Shown here: one piece after another, positions 59,283 through 64,000 of the stretch
Layout of the letters: each line of letters begins with the position of its first letter
Position numbering within the stretch: the first letter of the stretch is position 1
NCBI RefSeq assembly: GCF_000430645.1
Contig: NZ_KE387187.1
Location: forward strand, 273,265-337,264
Direction of reading: 5' to 3'
From: Aquimarina latercula DSM 2041
GTDB lineage: Bacteria > Bacteroidota > Bacteroidia > Flavobacteriales > Flavobacteriaceae
Length of the DNA stretch: 64,000 bases
Notes under the pieces: model-generated
Database searches by the model: none
What the model was told of the DNA's origin: nothing
The model's input: the letters and a program-made list of their open reading frames with translations, nothing else
Program-made: the position numbers and the translations under genes

Positions 59283-59330
59283 GTTAGTAAATAGTTAGTT
59301 TCTAGTTATAGAGAGTTAGTAAAAGGTTAG
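59283..59330 (-). promoter_or_regulatory. Array of phased GTTAG repeats upstream of the M43 gene
   Basis: Half-sites on the + strand are GTTAG at 59283, 59294, 59315 and 59326, plus GTTAT at 59305. They give 11/11/10/11-bp phasing on one DNA face. This is the longest instance of the motif in the window. Confidence 0.65.
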
Positions 59331-60174
59331 CTTTCATATTTCAATTTTTTTTTAAACTGGTTACAAATACAAAACCATTATTTAACATTAAAAACGTAAA
59401 TGCTATTTCATAAAGCATCAAATAAATTCAGAGGTTAAAGTGTACACAGTAGCCTAAACCAAAACGTTAAAAAAAGATCTTCTAATTATATTTTTAACAC
59501 CTGAATCGACATCGTTTACTAAAACCAAAAAAAGCAGTTATAGCTATTTCTAAGAAGACATACTTAACTAAACTCAAAAAAGAAATTCTAATACTAAACA
59601 TTCTTTATTTGAGATCAAAAAATTTATATATACCCAGTTTTAATTAAGAAAAGATGTATTATACGGTTTATAACATCTAACAATTAGCTAACTAAAAATA
59701 TCATTAATAATTTAACAGACACAGCTGCTAATTTTACTGATAGCAGTGTTTTTTGTCATCTATCTCCGCTATAGATTAAACAAATTGATAATAAATAATT
59801 AAAGAAAAAAATACAAAAAGCTAATAAGCTTTTTTCTATTAGTTTAATCAAACCAAAATCACCTAAAGAAGAAATAAAATAAATTAAAATAAATTCTATA
59901 ATCGCAAAAACCTTATTAAACTAGGGACAACTACCTAAAAAGGTAAATACTTATACTAAAAAACTTTATGATCATAACTAAACCCATTGCCACAGCTATG
60001 GACAATGAAAGGATTCATACAAATCCCATGGCTAGCTTCTTATAGCAAGAAAAATGTGAAGTTAATCAAGTTATAACATCCGTAAAGTTAAAATCACTGC
60101 AACCTCTAAGCGATTTAATATAGTTATTAATGACTAAATTAAAAAATTAGAATAGTAAACAAATGTATAAAATA
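59331..60174. other. Gene-poor region
   Basis: About 840 bp of AT-rich sequence without a recognisable gene. A hairpin ACACAGCTGCTA / TAGCAGTGT followed by T6 (59719-59756, + strand) looks like an orphan terminator, which suggests that a + strand gene once lay here. Confidence 0.4.
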
Positions 60175-60209
60175 AAGAGGCTATCTAAAAAATGTTTAGA
60201 CAGCCTCTT
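60175..60209 (-). terminator. Rho-independent terminator
   Basis: The stem AAGAGGCTATCTAAA / TTTAGACAGCCTCTT (60175-60189 with 60195-60209, one mismatch) lies 50 bp behind the S1 peptidase gene on the minus strand and is followed by TATTTTAT. Confidence 0.75.
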
Positions 60210-60258
60210 ATATTCAAAAAATGTAAAAAAATTATAATGCTATTTTGTAATTATCAAA

Positions 60259-62190
60259 TTATTTAGAGATTACAAATTTCTTAACTATAGTATTACTATT
60301 TTCCGTGATTTTAAGAAAATAGGATCCTTTTGGCAATCTACCTAGACCAATCTGCAATTTGCTTGATTGAACATCATCACTAAAGTTCTTTGTTTTAATT
60401 ACTCGTCCTGTCATATCAATAACTGAAACAATAATGCTAGAACCATTTTTAATTTTATAATCAATATTTATATTATTAGCCGCGGGGTTAGGATATAAAC
60501 TTAAATTATCCAGTGTAATTTTATTTATATCAGTTTTTGTCTGAGCCGCCGATACTCTAGATGTACCTACACAAAAGTTTTTAACTTCTGATGATCCAAA
60601 AGAAGCTCCTGACGCAAGAATTCCAGAAGAATCGGTTAAGCTATAAGATCCTGAACCATAACTACAACACATTCCATCTCCATAAGTATCGTTCATTGTC
60701 AAGTTATAACAACCAGAATCCAGACAAAGATCAATAACTAACGTACTTCCATCAGCCTGACTCTCATATGTCCCACCCGATTCTACAATGGTACCTGTAC
60801 TATTTCTTAAAGCCCAACTAGTCTCTTCAGGGTAATTATCAAATTTAATGGTAAGCTTCACTTCTTTACAACCTGGAGGATTAACCACTCCTGCAGGATC
60901 AAACCCATCAACTACTTTAGAATTATTACCTGGTGCTAACCATTGCTTAAGATTAGGAAATGAAAGATCAAAACGCCCATAATAGTCAGGTTCATTATTA
61001 CCACAAGCAGCTCCTCCTCCGTGTAATTGACCCACAATTCTCTTATTTTGATCAAATAATGGCGAACCAGATGAACCTGGTTCTGTAGTACCATCATCCC
61101 AATCATTTACTCGCCAATGAGAATTTGGTACCGAACTATAAGTACCTATAGATGGAGTATCATTATCAAAGGAGATTTTTTTAATATCTCCACTGGGATG
61201 ATGAATCCCAGTAGTTCTAGTTGGGTTGACCCCTCTAGCATCCCATCCAGAATAATAAACATTATAATTACTAGGTGGCGTAGCTGATAATCTTAATAAT
61301 GAATAATCTGTAGCTTCTCCCTTTCTTAGCAATTGCGATCCCGAAATCGATTGACCCAAAGATCCGTCTGTATTGCCACAACCTGTAGATTGATAATTAA
61401 AAACAAATACCCAATTAGAGGTATCATTGCCGGTACAATGATCCGCTGTTAGAAAATATGGAGTTCCATCATTAGAAGTATTATTAATCAATGCCCCTGT
61501 ACAAAATCTAGTTCCATTTGCTAATGTAATCAATGCAACAGATCTAATCTGATCCTTCCATGGGTTTCCTTCCACGCAATTTACATTATTATTACAAGAA
61601 CCAGAATCTCCATAAGCTTTTGCTAAACCATAAACTCCCCTGTAGTCATGGGCTATTGTTGCGATCTGTAAAGATGGGGTTTCTGTAACAATACTAGGTT
61701 GATAATATTCTATAATTATCTTATCCCCTAGTATTGGCGCTGTACTCCATTTTCTAGTCTCTTTATTATTTGACGAAGTAAAAGCTCCTTTAATATCTGT
61801 TTTATCTTCATTATAGATAAATAGTTTAGATCCTACTGGTAAATAGAAATCTGAAAACGTGAGATTAAGAGATTTGGCTCCTTTAGACTCCAATGCTAAT
61901 AACCAAAATTTATCACCATTCTTATTAGTAAACCATTTTCCAGAAATTTCGGGATTTAGATTTACATCGTGAGGGTAAGCAAAACGTAAAGGAACATCTT
62001 TGGATGCTTCTCTTGCATCTTCCTTCATTAATTCTTCCATATCTACTTTAGGCAATTTTACCGTTAAAATTTTGGTAGATTTCGAAAAAGATTCTTTTGA
62101 AAATAAGGGCTCTCCACCCTGGCTGATTTGCGCGTGAGCGCTTGTAAGTAGTAATAAAAAAATACTTAACGTAATAGTTAGGTTTTTCAT
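60259..62190 (-). CDS. Secreted lysyl-endopeptidase-like S1 peptidase with Cys-rich module (T9SS)
   Basis: This 643-residue protein has a signal peptide (about 1-20). The pro-region (25-195) has RFAYPHDVNLNPEISGKW and KSLNLTFSDFYLPVGSKLFIY. The catalytic domain (about 198-430) has FLTADHC (H251), DYSLLRL (D295) and EPGSSGSPLFD (S374). A module of about 100 residues (440-545) contains SGCYNLTMNDTYGDGMCCSY, a Ca-loop and Cys-rich motif seen in many flavobacterial secreted proteins. A T9SS domain starts at LYPNPAAN (about 568). Compared with the paralog at 50748-52436 it has this extra module, possibly for substrate or cell-surface binding. The upstream GTTAG repeats suggest co-regulation with the M43 peptidase. 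Confidence 0.85.
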   Translation of the reverse strand: MKNLTITLSIFLLLLTSAHAQISQGGEPLFSKESFSKSTKILTVKLPKVDMEELMKEDAREASKDVPLRFAYPHDVNLNPEISGKWFTNKNGDKFWLLALESKGAKSLNLTFSDFYLPVGSKLFIYNEDKTDIKGAFTSSNNKETRKWSTAPILGDKIIIEYYQPSIVTETPSLQIATIAHDYRGVYGLAKAYGDSGSCNNNVNCVEGNPWKDQIRSVALITLANGTRFCTGALINNTSNDGTPYFLTADHCTGNDTSNWVFVFNYQSTGCGNTDGSLGQSISGSQLLRKGEATDYSLLRLSATPPSNYNVYYSGWDARGVNPTRTTGIHHPSGDIKKISFDNDTPSIGTYSSVPNSHWRVNDWDDGTTEPGSSGSPLFDQNKRIVGQLHGGGAACGNNEPDYYGRFDLSFPNLKQWLAPGNNSKVVDGFDPAGVVNPPGCKEVKLTIKFDNYPEETSWALRNSTGTIVESGGTYESQADGSTLVIDLCLDSGCYNLTMNDTYGDGMCCSYGSGSYSLTDSSGILASGASFGSSEVKNFCVGTSRVSAAQTKTDINKITLDNLSLYPNPAANNINIDYKIKNGSSIIVSVIDMTGRVIKTKNFSDDVQSSKLQIGLGRLPKGSYFLKITENSNTIVKKFVISK

Positions 62191-62253
62191 TTTAAGAGTG
62201 TTTTAAGTTTACACAAAAGAAAACATAACATCAACAAAATCAAAACAATACAC

Positions 62254-62302
62254 GTTAGTAAATGGTTAGTTTTTCTCTATGGATTAGTAAGTAATATGTT
62301 AG
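62254..62302 (-). promoter_or_regulatory. Phased GTTAG repeats upstream of the S1 peptidase gene
   Basis: GTTAG at 62254-62258 and 62265-62269 (11 bp), and GTTAG at 62298-62302 (33 bp, i.e. three turns further), with a GTAAG at 62287. The first site is 64 bp from the ATG. Confidence 0.6.
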
Positions 62303-62877
62303 TTATAAAATCTTGTGCACTTACTTTATACTTTTAGAAATTACAACAAATACTAAATAATTGATGTATTGAAGAAACCAAAACTACGATAATCTAAATA
62401 GTCGAAAAGTCTAATTCTCTTATAAATGTTAACATCTTAATAAAATAGTAATACCTCCTTAAATACTAACTACAAAATCACAGAAATTATATTCATTCAA
62501 ATACTATTAAGTCAAAACACCTAAATCATTTTATAAGATTTATCATAAAATATATGATTATCAACCTTATAAAATGAAACGAAAATACATTGTTAAAATC
62601 TTATTAGTAATTGATCGAAAAGTATTAACTTATTTTAAAAGAGTCTATCTATTTTGCAAACATAATTGGTGTGGGTTATCAATTAAAAATTTCGTGTAGA
62701 AAAACTACAATTTACAACTGAATTCTCTAAAATAGCTTAGTTCAAAATACCTTTCCTTATTATGATAAATAAATCAATTTAACGTAAAAAAATACTACAT
62801 TGAAATAAACTAAATAATTAAAATATTTTCAGATCGAAACAAAACTATAAATTAACCGCCAATAATTTTTTATCAAA
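62303..62877. other. Divergent intergenic region
   Basis: About 575 bp between the S1 peptidase (minus) and the partial repeat protein (plus). It is AT-rich with no ORF and no clear -7 box for the + strand gene. Confidence 0.5.
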
Positions 62878-64000
62878 ATGACACACTTCAAAAATGTTTG
62901 CAAGACAACTCTATTATTATTATTATTATTATTTCAGATCACTCCTCTTATCGTTTCTGCCAAAATTTCGGCTACTTATAACGTAACAGTAAAATCAATC
63001 GATTCGTATTCAGAGAATACTAATAATATACAAAATCAATTATCTATTATCAATGCTCCCACATCCGTAACAAAAAATGCTGGTGAACGTTACAAGATTT
63101 CTGTCTTCTACACTAGTTCTGGAAGAGCTGAAATTGCCCTAAAAAATAAAAATGAAAACTGGAAAACGTATGCTTTTCATTCGGTAGATGTAGTGAATGG
63201 TCAAACTGAAGATTATTATTTAGAAGTATCTGAAGACATCTTATCCATATCTCCAGATTTGGTTTGGGAGGTTAAAGTAAATAATGGGGATGATGGTTAC
63301 GTTTCCAAATCCGTTAAAATAGTTGATAATAATGAATTTTTCCTTGTTAACTCTCCAAGTGCAGTGAAACGAGAAATCGGAAAAAAGTATAAAATCTCTA
63401 TTAATTACCCTAGAGGAACTGATGTTGAAATAGCATTGAGAGATCGAAATAATCGCTGGAAAACACACGCCTTCTTACAAACACCAATTGAAAACAATGG
63501 CGTTATTACTCATATCATAGAAATAACAGAAGAAATCAGTAATAAAACTCCCAAAATGTTTTGGGAAATAAAAATTACAAATAAAGGTTTCGATGCCGGA
63601 TATCTAACAGAATTTGTTTCTCTAGAAGATAACGACATAAATGAGCTCTCTATACTGGATGCACCTGCAAACGTTACAGGTTCAAAAGGTATTACTTATA
63701 ACCTCATCGTTGCTCATAGCCACGAAGGAATTGCCCAAGTGTCACTAAAAGATAAGAATAATGATTGGAAGATACATGCATTTAAGGAAATACCCGTGAT
63801 TAACGGGAGAATCTTAACACACGAATTATTAACAACTCAAGAGGTTACTAACGATTCTGCTGATCTAGTTTGGGAGGTTAAAATTTTATACAATAATACT
63901 GAAATAGCCTATAATTCTCAACCTGTTTCTTGGATAGGTCAAGGAAGCAGATTCAATGTTATTGATAAAATCAAAATTTTTCCAATCCCCTTTAACGAAC
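62878..64000 (+). CDS. Partial secreted protein with three tandem beta-sandwich repeats, probably T9SS
   Basis: ATG at 62878 opens a frame that runs off the right edge (374 codons seen). The signal peptide contains seven leucines coded by CTA plus (TTA)6. Three tandem repeats of about 95-100 residues follow (about 52-145, 148-245, 250-345). Each starts like INAPTSVTKNAGERYKISV and contains W-K-T/I-x-A-F and LVWEVKI-type strands. They resemble the two beta-sandwich repeats in the protein at 33410-36667. The last visible residues IKIFPIPFNE look like the start of a T9SS sorting domain, so the gene probably ends soon after the window. No catalytic domain is seen. A role in binding or adhesion is possible. 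Confidence 0.75.
   Translation, partial: MTHFKNVCKTTLLLLLLLFQITPLIVSAKISATYNVTVKSIDSYSENTNNIQNQLSIINAPTSVTKNAGERYKISVFYTSSGRAEIALKNKNENWKTYAFHSVDVVNGQTEDYYLEVSEDILSISPDLVWEVKVNNGDDGYVSKSVKIVDNNEFFLVNSPSAVKREIGKKYKISINYPRGTDVEIALRDRNNRWKTHAFLQTPIENNGVITHIIEITEEISNKTPKMFWEIKITNKGFDAGYLTEFVSLEDNDINELSILDAPANVTGSKGITYNLIVAHSHEGIAQVSLKDKNNDWKIHAFKEIPVINGRILTHELLTTQEVTNDSADLVWEVKILYNNTEIAYNSQPVSWIGQGSRFNVIDKIKIFPIPFNE

Noticed and set aside
59719..59756. Hairpin plus T6 as terminator of a gene
   Set aside because: No + strand gene lies upstream within 1 kb. It is recorded only as an orphan structure in the spacer.
1..64000. tRNA, rRNA, riboswitch or phage genes
   Set aside because: No cloverleaf-like, ribosomal or known riboswitch consensus was seen, and no phage structural genes were recognised.

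Overview
The window looks like a chromosomal segment of a marine or soil Flavobacteriaceae bacterium, possibly Aquimarina-like. It is AT-rich and uses long gene-poor spacers. It carries a SusC/SusD pair, and at least eight secreted proteins end in a Por-secretion (type IX, T9SS) C-terminal sorting domain. Two membrane-anchored LuxR-type regulators and TAxxTTTG-type -7 boxes fit the same phylum. I see no rRNA, tRNA or CRISPR array.

Layout. (1) 1-8 kb: a decayed IS200/IS605 transposase, a secreted protein with two GH26-like catalytic domains, a membrane-bound LuxR-type regulator and a modular GH5 enzyme. (2) 8.9-23 kb: an accessory surface-protein region. It holds a three-gene lipoprotein operon (two six-cysteine proteins around a beta/gamma-crystallin protein), a TPR/LuxR regulator, a second crystallin-type lipoprotein, a large FG-GAP/Ig-like T9SS protein, a frameshifted beta-propeller lipoprotein and a beta-helix lipoprotein. 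(3) 23.6-25.5 kb: IS200-like and IS982 remnants. (4) 25.7-48.6 kb: a beta-mannan utilization locus. It has an AGE-family mannobiose/cellobiose 2-epimerase, GH5, an AraC regulator, a secreted beta-helix protein, a TIG-domain surface glycan-binding protein, SusD, SusC, a GH26 mannanase lipoprotein, a GPH/MFS sugar symporter, a GH130 mannosylglucose phosphorylase and mannose-6-phosphate isomerase. It is interrupted at 29.7-32.8 kb by two decayed transposons. (5) 48.9-50.5 kb: IS1595 and IS3 relics. (6) 50.7-64 kb: secreted peptidases (two lysyl-endopeptidase-like S1, one M57, one M43), a small lipoprotein with a decayed duplicate, a beta-helix protein and a partial repeat protein at the right edge.

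How the genes fit together. Surface GH26/GH5 enzymes would cut mannan or glucomannan. The SusC/D complex with the TIG lipoprotein would import oligosaccharides and the symporter would take them into the cytoplasm. The epimerase would convert Man-Man to Man-Glc, GH130 would phosphorolyse that to mannose-1-phosphate and glucose, and ManA links mannose-6-phosphate to fructose-6-phosphate.

The most unusual signals are these. A phased 11-bp direct repeat (GTTAG-N6-GTTAG, LytTR-like) lies about 64-77 bp upstream of five unlinked surface-protein or peptidase genes. Two lipoproteins share an exactly mirror-symmetric six-cysteine spacing. A roughly 100-bp palindromic mini-element, with ends like those of the local IS200 copies, has inserted into an IS1182-like transposase gene. 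One lipoprotein has a homopolymer frameshift in its signal peptide.
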